From assembly GCF_014695385.1 (NCBI RefSeq), contig NZ_JACJOD010000041.1, positions 62,001-126,000 of the forward strand: 64,000 nucleotides of DNA, written 5' to 3'. The stretch comes from Trichocoleus sp. FACHB-46. GTDB lineage: Bacteria > Cyanobacteriota > Cyanobacteriia > FACHB-46. The first letter of the stretch is position 1. The number at the start of each line of letters is the position of its first letter. The position numbers and the translations under genes are program-made. Shown here piece by piece: positions 17,523 to 26,489 of this stretch. The notes beneath the pieces are model-generated. The model had not been told where the DNA came from. It saw only the letters and a list, made by a program, of their open reading frames with translations, and did not search any database.

Positions 17523-18525
17523 CGAGCCGATTCAGGCAAATCCTCATCTCCGTTGGCATCCATTGCGGGGTGAGTGGGTGGCTTATGCCAGCCATCGTCA
17601 GGGGCGAACTTTTATGCCACCCCCTGAGTACAACCCACTCGCCCCCACAACAAACCCCGAATTTCCTACAGAACTTCCGCAAGGCCAGTACGACATTGCG
17701 GTATTTGAAAATCGTTTTCCATCAATGGCAGTCCAGGCCCACGATCCACCGCATCTTATTGTGGATACCCTGCCTGCTAATGGTGCTTGCGAAGTGGTGG
17801 TCTTTACCCAAGACCCGAGTAAATCGCTCTCTAATTTAGAACTGGATCACCTCGATTTGCTGCTGCAAGTCTGGGGCGATCGCACGCGAGCTTTGGGCGA
17901 TCAAGCTCAAATTCAATATGTACTCCCCTTCGAGAATAAAGGGGTTGAAGTTGGCGTGACGCTGCACCACCCACACGGGCAGATCTACGCTTATCCTTTT
18001 GTGCCCCCGGTGCCTGCCCGGATGCTAGAACAGCAGCAAGCTTATTACCAGCAGCATCAGCGGGGCCTCCTACAAGATTTAATTCAGCAAGAGATTGCCG
18101 ACGATCAGCGGATTCTTTATCGAGATGAGTGGGCGATCGCTTTTGTGCCGATCTGTGCGCGTTATCCCTATGAAGTGTGGGTGGCTCCGATTCAACCTGT
18201 GCCGACTTTGGGCGAGCTGACTCAGGAACAACGGAGGAGTTTAGCGAAGGCGCTGAAGACCGTTACTCTAAAATTCGACGGTTTATGGAATCGGCCTTTT
18301 CCTTACTTAATGGCTTGGTATCAAGCTCCTACTGACGGTCAACTCCACCCAGAATCGCATCTACACGCGGAGTTTTATCCGCCCTACCGCACTGCTGATC
18401 GACTCAAATATCTGGCGGGTACAGAACTGGCGGCTGGAATGTTTGCTAATGATGCCCTTCCAGAGGAAAAGGCTAAAGATCTCCAAGCCGTGGTGGTGAA
18501 TTTGGCAGAGTCAGCCTACGCCTAG
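17425..18525 (+). CDS. galT: Galactose-1-phosphate uridylyltransferase
   Basis: Protein of about 366 residues. It carries LLKPDGRKLTLYSRCPI, RWHPLRGEWVAYASHRQGR, FENRFPSMAV, EVVVFTQDP and the active-site signature HHPHGQIYAYPF, whose His-x-His-x-Gln forms the uridylyl-enzyme intermediate. It exchanges UMP between UDP-glucose and galactose 1-phosphate. ATG at 17425 is preferred; a GTG at 17416 is also possible. The gene begins about 98 bp inside the GH2 frame, so the two must be co-transcribed. The LHAEFYPPYR segment near the end is typical of bacterial GalT. Confidence 0.93.
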   Translation: MYLQELLKPDGRKLTLYSRCPIAAGIQAPSPGNEPIQANPHLRWHPLRGEWVAYASHRQGRTFMPPPEYNPLAPTTNPEFPTELPQGQYDIAVFENRFPSMAVQAHDPPHLIVDTLPANGACEVVVFTQDPSKSLSNLELDHLDLLLQVWGDRTRALGDQAQIQYVLPFENKGVEVGVTLHHPHGQIYAYPFVPPVPARMLEQQQAYYQQHQRGLLQDLIQQEIADDQRILYRDEWAIAFVPICARYPYEVWVAPIQPVPTLGELTQEQRRSLAKALKTVTLKFDGLWNRPFPYLMAWYQAPTDGQLHPESHLHAEFYPPYRTADRLKYLAGTELAAGMFANDALPEEKAKDLQAVVVNLAESAYA

Positions 18526-18640
18526 CCTGACAGCTGGGTAATTTGGCTTAGTCCTGCCGCTTAGTCCTGCCAAGGGCTGATGTTGTAGATGCAAGTTGCA
18601 GCTATCTCAGTAATTAAAGAACCTCAACAACCCATCAACC

Positions 18641-19765
18641 ATGGTCATGCAACCAGGAACGGAAATTTCTGAGAAGCTTACGAGCATTCGAGATACTTTA
18701 GAGGAAACTGGAGCGGCTGGAGTTCGCTTACGTGGCACGGATTGGTTTGCTTGGGCAACGGGAGGTGCGTCTAACACCGTGTTGTTAGCGGCTGAGTCTG
18801 GGGTGGCTGAAGTTTTGGTGACTCCCGATGGGGCTTGGGTGCTCACGGATGAAATTGAAGCCCAGCGTTTTCGAGATGAGGAGTTAACAGGCGATCGCGG
18901 TGAATTTTATCAGTTACAGGTCGCCCCCTGGGCAGAATCGACCAAGCGCGAAGCTTTTGTAGCGGAGGTGACTAGAGAGGGGAAAGTTCTGAGCGATCGA
19001 CCTGTGAGTTTATTGCCTCATAGCCCTGAAATGCTTTTACCCACTGCTTTGGTACAGCAGAAACGCACTCTTCTACCTAGTGAACTCGATCGCTACCGTC
19101 AAGTAGGACGTTTAGCTAGTGAAGCGATGACAGAAGCGCTCACTCAAGCCAAACCTGACTGGACTGAACACCAACTGGCAGGAGTAGGAGCCGCTGCGCT
19201 ATGGAAGCGAGGGTTACATCCCGCTCTAACTTTGGCTGCTGGAGAACGCCGTCTGCCGCTTTATCGCCATCCTACTGCTAGCGCCGCACCGATTGGTCAA
19301 GTGGCAATGATGGTGTTTTGTGCTCGCGGCTTTGGACTCTATGCCAATCTGACTCGGTTTATTTGCTTCGGTTCTCTAGCGGCTGAGCAAAAGGAACTGC
19401 ATCGGCAGGTTCGAGAGATTGAGGCGGCTGCTTTAGAGCAGTGCCGTAGAGGTACGCCCCTCAATCAGGTTTATACCAGCTTGCAACAGGCTTACAAACA
19501 GCAAGGGTATCCTCAAGCGATTTACGAGCATCATCAAGGGGGAACGACGGGTTATCTGGCGCGTGAGGTGGTGGCTAATCCAGCTACCACTGATTGTCTT
19601 ATGGCAAATATGGCGATCGCTTGGAATCCCAGTCTGCGGGGAGGCAAAATTGAAGATACTTTTGTGCTGCACCCGGATGGCAGTTTAGAGGATCTTACCT
19701 TTGACCCGAACTGGCCTAGTGTTGAGGTAGAAGGGCGATCGAGACCTGTTCCGTTAGAACTTTAA
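18641..19765 (+). CDS. M24 aminopeptidase-fold protein with incomplete metal site
   Basis: Protein of 374 residues with the creatinase-like N-terminal domain and a C-terminal pita-bread fold (EHHQGGTTGYLAREVVANP, GGKIEDTFVLHPDG). Of the five usual M24 metal ligands only His298 and Glu338 appear kept. The motif normally reading D...D-x-T-R is MVFCARGFGLYANLTRF, where the second Asp is Asn236 and the first is lost; the EPG glutamate aligns with Asn329 in AWNPS. A dinuclear metallopeptidase is therefore unlikely; a metal-free hydrolase or binding protein fits better. It sits between galT and galK on the same strand (115 nt after galT, 22 nt before galK), which suggests a link to galactose metabolism. 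Confidence 0.85.
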   Translation: MVMQPGTEISEKLTSIRDTLEETGAAGVRLRGTDWFAWATGGASNTVLLAAESGVAEVLVTPDGAWVLTDEIEAQRFRDEELTGDRGEFYQLQVAPWAESTKREAFVAEVTREGKVLSDRPVSLLPHSPEMLLPTALVQQKRTLLPSELDRYRQVGRLASEAMTEALTQAKPDWTEHQLAGVGAAALWKRGLHPALTLAAGERRLPLYRHPTASAAPIGQVAMMVFCARGFGLYANLTRFICFGSLAAEQKELHRQVREIEAAALEQCRRGTPLNQVYTSLQQAYKQQGYPQAIYEHHQGGTTGYLAREVVANPATTDCLMANMAIAWNPSLRGGKIEDTFVLHPDGSLEDLTFDPNWPSVEVEGRSRPVPLEL

Positions 19766-19787
19766 ATTCTCAACTATAAGCTTTCAT

Positions 19788-20846
19788 ATGGACTTTCAAC
19801 AGATCTTTAATGCTGCGCCCAAAGTTGAAGCGAGTGCGCCGGGACGAGTTAACCTGCTAGGCGAACATACCGACTATAACGACGGCTTTGTATTGCCAAC
19901 CGCTATCCCGCAAAAAACCACTGTTTATCTTGGCCTAAGCCCTGACGATCAACATCACTTCTATTCGCAGGAGCTAGAAGAACAGATCGATGTGAAAACT
20001 TCTGATCCTGTCCCGGAAAGCTTTGCTAGCTATATCTTTGGTTGCATTGGCGTACTGGAGAAACAGGGAATTACGGTGCCACCGCTCAATGTCTATGTCA
20101 CCTCGTCTGTGCCAATGGGGTCAGGACTTTCGAGCAGTGCAGCTTTAGAAGTGGCGATGTTGAGAGGGCTGCGATCGCTGCTACAGCTTGATCTTGATGA
20201 TGTTCGCATTGCTCAACTAGGACAGGAAGCCGAGCGACAGTATGCAGGGGTGCAGTGCGGCATTATGGATCAGATGGCCTCTAGCCTTGCGGATACAAAT
20301 CATCTCCTGTTTCTGGATACTCGCACCCTCGATCGCGAACTTCTTCCTTTTCCGTCAGGGGCCGAGATTTTAGTGATCGACAGTGGTATCCCTCGCACAT
20401 TGGCAGGCAGTGGCTATAACCAACGGCGGGAAGAATGCGAAGAGGCTGCGAAACAATTAGGAGTTGGGGCATTGAGGGATATCAGTGATGTCGAGGCGAT
20501 CGCCCATCTTCCTGAACTCCTCAAGCGGCGATCGCGTCATGTGATTACAGAAGATAACCGCGTGCTAGAAGCTCGGAAGGGTGTATCAGCCGAGCGCTTT
20601 GGCGAACTAATGAACGATTCCCACGCGAGCTTAAGGGATGATTATGAGGTCTCCATTGCAGGGTTAGATCATCTAGTTGAAATTTTGCAGAAAACCCCTG
20701 GTGTATTTGGTGCCAGGCTGACAGGAGCAGGGTTTGGGGGAGCTTGTGTTGCCTTGACGGTGGCAGGAAAAGCCAAGGCGATCGCGCAACAAGTTTTGGA
20801 ACAGTATAATCGCGCAGAACAAATAGGTCGTGTTTTAGTTCCCTAG
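19788..20846 (+). CDS. galK: Galactokinase
   Basis: Protein of 352 residues, GHMP kinase family. The galactokinase signature PGRVNLLGEHTDYNDGFVLP is at residues about 20-39; the ATP-binding loop is VPMGSGLSSSAALEVAML; CGIMDQMASSLA holds the catalytic Asp; and GARLTGAGFGGACVAL is the third GHMP motif. It phosphorylates galactose to galactose 1-phosphate in the cytoplasm, feeding GalT. The ATG lies 22 nt after the M24-like gene, so the two are probably one transcript. Confidence 0.95.
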   Translation: MDFQQIFNAAPKVEASAPGRVNLLGEHTDYNDGFVLPTAIPQKTTVYLGLSPDDQHHFYSQELEEQIDVKTSDPVPESFASYIFGCIGVLEKQGITVPPLNVYVTSSVPMGSGLSSSAALEVAMLRGLRSLLQLDLDDVRIAQLGQEAERQYAGVQCGIMDQMASSLADTNHLLFLDTRTLDRELLPFPSGAEILVIDSGIPRTLAGSGYNQRREECEEAAKQLGVGALRDISDVEAIAHLPELLKRRSRHVITEDNRVLEARKGVSAERFGELMNDSHASLRDDYEVSIAGLDHLVEILQKTPGVFGARLTGAGFGGACVALTVAGKAKAIAQQVLEQYNRAEQIGRVLVP

Positions 20847-21131
20847 CCTGGATGGCTCTCAATCATTACATTAAGAATGGTACAAGGGCTTTCTTTAAGG
20901 CAAGCAGTGTGATAGTGAATACAGCATCCTGTAAAAGAGATCCTATCTTTGTCTAGACGACATTTGAAGAGGAGTACAGCATACTTTATAACAACAGCAT
21001 TTGTGGTGTGAGGTGTATCGCTGATGAGAGCCTATGGATGATTGCCAACCCAGACTATTAAGATCAATCGTTTGATCAAATCTTTTAGTAAGAACTCAGA
21101 ACTACAAACATAAATAAGTTGGTAAAACATT

Positions 21132-21326
21132 ATGCAGCTCCAAATTGAACCGAATAAGTTTCCCTCCAAAAGCAGTCTTTGTCAGCTCTGCGGGCAATCG
21201 TTTGCCATGAAAGAAGCGCAAGTGATTGTCTGTAACGAACAAGGCAAGAGTCAAGGCCAGGTTTGTTCAAGTTGTATTGGCAGGGGATTTAACTGGATTC
21301 AGCAACAATTTGAACTGCTACAGTAA
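21132..21326 (+). CDS. Small four-cysteine protein, probable zinc ribbon
   Basis: Protein of 64 residues with two CxxC pairs, LCQLCGQSF and VCSSCIGRG, about 30 residues apart, a spacing that fits a single zinc-ribbon. Between them is KEAQVIVCNEQGKSQGQ and after them FNWIQQQFELLQ. I do not recognise the family. Small zinc-ribbon proteins often bind nucleic acids or partner proteins. It stands alone with a 285-bp spacer upstream. Confidence 0.65.
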   Translation: MQLQIEPNKFPSKSSLCQLCGQSFAMKEAQVIVCNEQGKSQGQVCSSCIGRGFNWIQQQFELLQ

Positions 21327-21430
21327 GCTTCAAATACAGAACTTTAACTTTTTCAGAACAGTATCCCAACTTAACTGAATACCATGCCGTTCAGCATGAT
21401 GTTTACTCGGTTGGCGAATTCACATCCTAC

Positions 21431-21474
21431 AATTTCCCTTTAGATCCTTTCAAATTAGGATTTAAGGGGAAATT
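21431..21474. repeat. Near-perfect inverted repeat upstream of DOPA-dioxygenase-like gene
   Basis: Arms of 18 bp (21431-21448 and 21457-21474), differing at two positions, around an 8-nt loop. There is no T-run, so it is not an obvious intrinsic terminator for the zinc-ribbon gene upstream. It could be an mRNA leader hairpin or a small mobile repeat remnant. Confidence 0.6.
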
Positions 21475-21582
21475 GCTATGTGGATTGACTTAAGCCATTG
21501 CCACGCTTTTCCAAAGTTTGGATCCTTTGAAAATAGCTGTAAGCTAGTCGGTGAAAAGAGATCAGTCGTGGAGCCGAGAAAA

Positions 21583-21936
21583 ATGGTAGAAGCAACAACC
21601 ACAATCACTGGATTCCACGCTCACATCTACTATGGTCCTAAAACTCGTGATGTTGCAGCGCGGGTACGGGAGGGACTGGCTGCTTTTGAGGTGCGTTTGG
21701 GACGGTGGCACGATCGCCCGATTGGCCCTCATCCTCAAGCGATGTACCAGATAGCTTTCCTACCCGATCAGTTCGTAAGGGTTGTTCCTTGGCTGATGCT
21801 ACATCGCGAGGGGTTGGATGTTTTGGTGCATCCGGAGACAGGCGATGATGTCTTGGACCACACAAACCATGCTCTATGGCTAGGCAATAAATTAGAACTG
21901 AATATTGAAATTCTGCGTCAAACTAGCAGCGCCTAA
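21583..21936 (+). CDS. DOPA 4,5-dioxygenase family protein
   Basis: Protein of about 117 residues. It has the family's TGFHAHIYYGPKTRDVAARV N-terminus, GRWHDRPIGPHPQAMYQIAF and GLDVLVHPETGDDVLDHTNH, with the His residues of HAH, GPHP and VHPETG as likely metal ligands. Fungal members cleave the ring of DOPA; bacterial members are mostly uncharacterised, so the substrate is unknown. ATG at 21583 is chosen because it precedes the conserved block; an upstream in-frame ATG at 21478 would add 35 residues of unrelated sequence starting beside the inverted repeat. Confidence 0.85.
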   Translation: MVEATTTITGFHAHIYYGPKTRDVAARVREGLAAFEVRLGRWHDRPIGPHPQAMYQIAFLPDQFVRVVPWLMLHREGLDVLVHPETGDDVLDHTNHALWLGNKLELNIEILRQTSSA

Positions 21937-22235
21937 GCGCAGCCTCCAACTTCTAGATTGCTCAATTCCTGTAAAAACATAATTTCTATAGAAGCAACCG
22001 CTACCTTTGATCTACCTTTGGATAGGCGACTATAGCTTAATGGGCCAAAAACCTCAGTGTTTACATTGAATTATTAATTAAATAATCGCTTGGCGCTACA
22101 CATTTGGTTAGTCAACTGTATTTAGACAGAGAATCCAATCAATTAAATTTATCAACTCAAGAACTATATATATTTGCTTCTATCTTCTTTAGAAACTAGC
22201 TTATAAATATAAACAATTCAGTATGACAAGTTGCT

Positions 22236-22490
22236 ATGGATACACATCCTATCGCTAATGAGATTGATTGGAATCCGATTCTGCTACGCTTGCAAATGAA
22301 GGAATCACGGCCTACACCAGCTTACCCAGGAGATTTGAAGGCGGCATTACTGAATCACGCAGGTCTCTTTAATCACCCCAAGGGTGAAGCAGCATACCAA
22401 ATGGCAGTAGAAATTGCTCGGCTTACGACCTGCTGCGATCCAGAAGTCGTTTATTGGTTCTCACGCATTGTATCGTTGATGGATGCTTAG
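22236..22490 (+). CDS. Small hypothetical protein
   Basis: Protein of 84 residues, beginning MDTHPIANEIDWNPILLRLQ and ending with CCDPEVVYWFSRIVSLMDA. Codon use is protein-like and the AT-rich spacer before it gives way to normal composition at the ATG. It is soluble and mostly helical, with adjacent cysteines near the end. I do not recognise a family or function. Confidence 0.5.
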   Translation: MDTHPIANEIDWNPILLRLQMKESRPTPAYPGDLKAALLNHAGLFNHPKGEAAYQMAVEIARLTTCCDPEVVYWFSRIVSLMDA

Positions 22491-22610
22491 GCAGTTAGCC
22501 TAACTGGTGACCCCATCTGTGTCTCATCAAGTTTAGAGATACAGATAGGGCAACGCTTACGATGATTGATGCCTCGTCTCAGGCTTGCTGATTAACGATA
22601 GGCGAGTTAA

Positions 22611-23807
22611 TCAGGCCACAGCAGCGAATTCAGCTTTGACAGCGACGTAGGCCCAGTCAAGCCAGGGTAGGAGAGCTTCGATGTCGGAAGTTTCTACCGT
22701 GGCTCCGCCCCAGATCCGCAGTCCTGGAGGTGCAGCCCGATAGGGAGCAACATCATAAGCAACACCTTGCTTTTCTAAAGTTTTCGCCCATTTCTTGGCA
22801 AAAGTCGCTTGGTCTTCCGCACTGAGATTTGTGAACCAAGGGTCAGCTACTTTTAGGCAGATCGAGGTGCAAGAGCGAGTTTCTGGTTTTTCAGCCAAGA
22901 AGTCTACCCAATCGCGTTGCTCTACCCAACGAGCGATCGCGCTGAGGTTGGCTTCACTGCGCTGAATCAAACCAGATAAGCCACCCACACTCTCGACCCA
23001 ATTCAAACTGTCGATCGCGTCCTCTACACACAGCATCGAAGGTGTGTTGATGGTGTCACCTTTGAAGATGCCTTCAATCAACTTACCTTTTTGGCTGAGC
23101 CGGAAAATTTTCGGGATTGGCCAGGTGGGTTGATAGCTCTCTAGGCGCTCGACAGCACGAGGAGAAAGAACGACTACGCCATGTTGAGCTTCGCCACCCA
23201 AGACTTTCTGCCAGGAGTAAGTCAGGACATCGATTTTGTCCCAGGGGATGTCCATTGCGAATACTGCGGAGGTGGCATCGCAAATGGTCAAGCCTTGGCG
23301 ATCGCTGGGAATCCAGTCACCATTGGGCACTCTCACGCCTGAAGTAGTGCCATTCCAGAGGAACACTACATCGTGGCTAAAATCCACTTGGCCCAAGTCG
23401 GGCAGACTGCCGTAGGGAGCTTTGATCAGGTTGACATTTGGTAATTTCAGCTCATCTAAAACATCTTTTACCCATTCCTGACCAAAACTTTCCCACGCTA
23501 AAATATCGACGGGGCGCGGTCCTAGCAGTGACCACAGGGCCATTTCGACCGCACCTGTGTCGGAAGCAGGCACAATGCCCAGCCGATAATCTGCGGGAAC
23601 ACCCAAGATTTTTTTAGAGCGATCGATGACTTCTGCAAGTTTAGCTTTGCCGTCAGCAGAGCGATGGGAGCGACCCACACAAGCATTTTTCAAATTGGTC
23701 ACACTCCAGCCAGGGCGCTTGGCACAAGGACCAGAGGAAAAATAAGGGACGGTGGGTTTGGTGGTTGGAGGAGTAGGATGTTCTGACATGGGTGCTGAAT
23801 GCAGCAT
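22611..23807 (-). CDS. serC: Phosphoserine aminotransferase
   Basis: Protein of up to 398 residues, fold-type I PLP enzyme. It contains [50 protein letters not shown] and [18 protein letters not shown], where the Lys binds PLP. It makes 3-phosphoserine from 3-phosphohydroxypyruvate and glutamate. The [12 protein letters not shown] start is typical of the SerC subgroup found in alphaproteobacteria rather than the E. coli type. Two in-frame ATGs (23807 and 23789) are possible and neither has a clear Shine-Dalgarno. Confidence 0.88.
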   Translation of the reverse strand: MLHSAPMSEHPTPPTTKPTVPYFSSGPCAKRPGWSVTNLKNACVGRSHRSADGKAKLAEVIDRSKKILGVPADYRLGIVPASDTGAVEMALWSLLGPRPVDILAWESFGQEWVKDVLDELKLPNVNLIKAPYGSLPDLGQVDFSHDVVFLWNGTTSGVRVPNGDWIPSDRQGLTICDATSAVFAMDIPWDKIDVLTYSWQKVLGGEAQHGVVVLSPRAVERLESYQPTWPIPKIFRLSQKGKLIEGIFKGDTINTPSMLCVEDAIDSLNWVESVGGLSGLIQRSEANLSAIARWVEQRDWVDFLAEKPETRSCTSICLKVADPWFTNLSAEDQATFAKKWAKTLEKQGVAYDVAPYRAAPPGLRIWGGATVETSDIEALLPWLDWAYVAVKAEFAAVA

Positions 23808-23945
23808 TCATTAGGGTAGGTAGTCATTATATATATTTCTTTTGCACCTCCAACATCCGGTGTTGCACTGGCTTAGCGAAATCACAAAAACTTCTGACCT
23901 TCTACACTAGAAATCAGTGTTCAGTGGGGGGATATAGGCACAGTC

Positions 23946-24775
23946 ATGAAAGAAATTACGCGGCGTCAGTTTATTACGACTGCTGCCTTGGCAACTGGCT
24001 TTGCCTTAGCAGTAGAACCTATTTCGGCCAAAGTTATTCGGACAGACGCGAAGGGATTGATTGCGGGTGCCGTAAAAATTCCGGTCAAAGATGGCAACAT
24101 TCCCGCTTACAGAGCCATGCCTGCCAGAGGCCAAAATTTTCCTGTTATTTTGGTAATCCAAGAAATCTTTGGCGTGCATGAGCATATCCAAGATGTCTGC
24201 CGTCGCTTTGCTCAGTTGGGATATGTGGCGATCGCTCCGGAATTATTTGTGCGGCAAGGCAATGTCCTGACGCTAAGCAGCGTGGACGAGATCCGGAAGG
24301 TAGTGGCAAAAGTGCCAGATGCTCAAGTGCTGTCTGATCTCGATGCCACGGTGAATTGGGCGGTGAAGTCTGCTAAGGGCAATAGTAAGCGTTTGGGGAT
24401 TACGGGCTTTTGCTGGGCGGTCGCATGACTTGGCTCTATGCCGCACATAATCCGCAAGTGAAAGCAGGCGTGGCTTGGTATGGCCGCTTGGTAGGCGATC
24501 GCAGCCCTCTTACACCCAGACATGCGGTTGATATTGCGCCCCAACTGAAAACCCCAGTTTTAGGACTTTATGGTGGAGAGGATACCGGAATTTCTCTAGA
24601 GACAGTGGAGGAGATGCGCGATCGCCTGAAATTGGGTCGCAGCAAATCCCAAATCATTGTTTATCCTGATGCACCTCATGCCTTTTTTGCCGATTACCGT
24701 CCCTCTTATCGCGAAAGAGACGCGAAGGATGGTTGGAAACGGCTTCAGGCTTGGTTTAAGCAATATGGTGTGTAA
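23946..24775 (+). pseudogene. Dienelactone hydrolase family gene, frameshifted
   Basis: Two overlapping frames together make one alpha/beta hydrolase. The first (23946-24428) starts [20 protein letters not shown], a twin-arginine-type export signal, and runs through [16 protein letters not shown] and YVAIAPELF to LGITGFCW, then stops. The next frame continues [30 protein letters not shown] and the catalytic His region [12 protein letters not shown]. The nucleophile motif of the family is GFCWGGR. Restoring one G to the GGG at 24415-24417 joins the frames exactly at this motif. Either the gene is a recent pseudogene or the base was lost in sequencing. A functional product would be exported and hydrolyse ester or lactone bonds. 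Confidence 0.88.
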
Positions 24776-24805
24776 TTTTCCCAAGCAATATTAGGAGACA
24801 GCATC

Positions 24806-25501
24806 ATGATTGAGCTTTATTACTGGACGACTCCAAACGGACACAAAATCACTTTGTTTCTAGAGGAAACAAATCTGCCCTATGAGTTGGTGCCGATTAA
24901 CATTGGTGCAGGCGATCAGTTCAAGCCCGAATTCCTCCAGATTGCTCCTAACAACCGGATTCCCGCGATCGTCGATCGTGAGCCTGTGGGAGGTGGTGAT
25001 CCAATTTCTGTGTTTGAGTCTGGAGCGATTCTGTTGTATTTAGCGGAAAAAACTGGCCAGTTCATTCCTGCCGATCTCCGAGGTCGTGTCGAAACGTTGC
25101 AGTGGTTGTTTTGGCAAATGGGTGGATTAGGGCCAATGGCAGGTCAGAACCACCACTTTAACCAATATGCGCCAGAGAAAATTCCTTATGCGATTAATCG
25201 CTATGTAAATGAAACTGCTCGTCTGTATGCAGTACTCAATAAACAATTAAGCGATCGCGAATTTGTTGCAGGAGAATATTCGATCGCGGATATGGCAATT
25301 TATCCCTGGATCGTGCCCTACGAGATGCAAGGCCAAAAGCTAGAAGACTTTCCCAATATCGAACGCTGGTTTAAAGCGATTAAAGCGCGCCCAGCTACGA
25401 TCCGAGCCTATGAAAAAGCGGCAGCTTTCAAAGACCAAGCACTCAATATTGAGCGATCGCGGGATCTATTGTTTAATCAGTCTGCCAACACAGTGCAATA
25501 G
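24806..25501 (+). CDS. Glutathione S-transferase family protein (YfcG/Ure2p-like)
   Basis: Protein of 231 residues. The thioredoxin-like N-terminal domain begins IELYYWTTPNGHKITLFLEE, with NNRIPAIVD (cis-Pro) and VFESGAILLYLAEKTG (GSH-binding Glu-Ser). The C-terminal helical domain includes WLFWQMGGLGPMAGQNHHFN and SIADMAIYPWI. This pattern matches the Nu-class YfcG/YghU group, which has disulfide reductase activity on glutathione. It sits 30 nt downstream of the broken hydrolase, with AGGAG before the ATG, and is probably in the same transcript. Confidence 0.9.
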   Translation: MIELYYWTTPNGHKITLFLEETNLPYELVPINIGAGDQFKPEFLQIAPNNRIPAIVDREPVGGGDPISVFESGAILLYLAEKTGQFIPADLRGRVETLQWLFWQMGGLGPMAGQNHHFNQYAPEKIPYAINRYVNETARLYAVLNKQLSDREFVAGEYSIADMAIYPWIVPYEMQGQKLEDFPNIERWFKAIKARPATIRAYEKAAAFKDQALNIERSRDLLFNQSANTVQ

Positions 25502-25663
25502 ATTTTCTAGCCTGTGATCCCATAATCTTCATCTCCGCTCTTTAGACAGAGGGTTGCTTAGATAGCAGTCGTTACTCTGCTTATGGGGCGGTCGTTTTTT
25601 ATAACTTCAAATTCAAACGGTCGAGCTGGTTCAATTTACTCTTCACATCTAGGTTTAAGCGCC

Positions 25664-26293
25664 ATGAAAAGACTCAACTACTTTAATAAAGCTACTACTC
25701 TTGTGGGAGCAGCAGCCCTCACATCACTGATCAGTTTTCCAGTGCTGGCGCAGATGACTCCTCGGCCTAGCACCCCAGCTAATCGATCTGCTCAAAGCAC
25801 AACAAATCAACAACGGGGCGCTGCAACTGCACCCACCGCTTTAGACCGCGAATTTGTCCTGATGGCAGCTCGCGGAAATAATGCTGAGATTCAAACCTCT
25901 CAGCTAGCCTTGCAAAAGTCATCTAATCAGATGGTGAGAACCTACGCGCAGCAGATGATCCGGGAGCATACTCAGGCAAACCAACGCCTGTCTCAAGTCG
26001 CAGCCCAACATCGGATCACGCTACCCACTGATCCTGGTCCCCTCAATGCAGCGATCGCCCAGCAACTGGCCCTGCTCTCTGGCACAAACTTCGATCGCGC
26101 CTATATGGGTGTCCAAGAAAATCTGCACATGCAAGCGATCGCTTTGTACCGGACAGAAATTCAGCACGGAAAAGCGGCTGATGTGAAACAGTACGCCTCG
26201 GCCCTGCTGCCCAACATCAACAATCACTATCAAATGGCTAGTCGTGCCATGACGGCAAATAGACCAGGAAACACTGGCCGACCTCTCCAATAA
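25664..26293 (+). CDS. DUF4142 exported protein
   Basis: Protein of 209 residues. From the ATG at 25664 it begins MKRLNYFNKATTLVGAAALT, a clear signal peptide ending near FPVLAQ. After a Ser/Thr/Gln-rich stretch the DUF4142 four-helix domain follows: DREFVLMAARGNNAEIQTSQ, ALQKSSNQMVRTYAQQMIRE, HTQANQRLSQVAAQH and YRTEIQHGKAADVKQYA. This ferritin-like domain is common in periplasmic proteins of unknown role. The frame is open from 25583, but that start would bury the signal peptide. A strong intrinsic terminator follows. Confidence 0.87.
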   Translation: MKRLNYFNKATTLVGAAALTSLISFPVLAQMTPRPSTPANRSAQSTTNQQRGAATAPTALDREFVLMAARGNNAEIQTSQLALQKSSNQMVRTYAQQMIREHTQANQRLSQVAAQHRITLPTDPGPLNAAIAQQLALLSGTNFDRAYMGVQENLHMQAIALYRTEIQHGKAADVKQYASALLPNINNHYQMASRAMTANRPGNTGRPLQ

Positions 26294-26316
26294 TCGTCCC
26301 ATCTACTTGTAACTGG

Positions 26317-26350
26317 GAGAAGCTGAGGGATGCCTTGGCTTCTCTTTTTT
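26317..26350 (+). terminator. Intrinsic terminator of the DUF4142 gene
   Basis: GAGAAGC at 26317-26323 pairs with GCTTCTC at 26338-26344, with further pairing of GAGG and CCTT inside, followed immediately by six T residues. It starts 24 nt after the stop codon. Confidence 0.85.
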
Positions 26351-26489
26351 GTATTGCCTGAGATTGCCGTGTGATATAGGCTTCCAATCAACTTTGCAAT
26401 CCCGCAGACCCTTTCATTCCCTAGATAGAACGCGATGTTTCTAGAGCAAGCCCTTTAGCCAGAGGTCAGCAATCTTTTCGCTACTTAGG

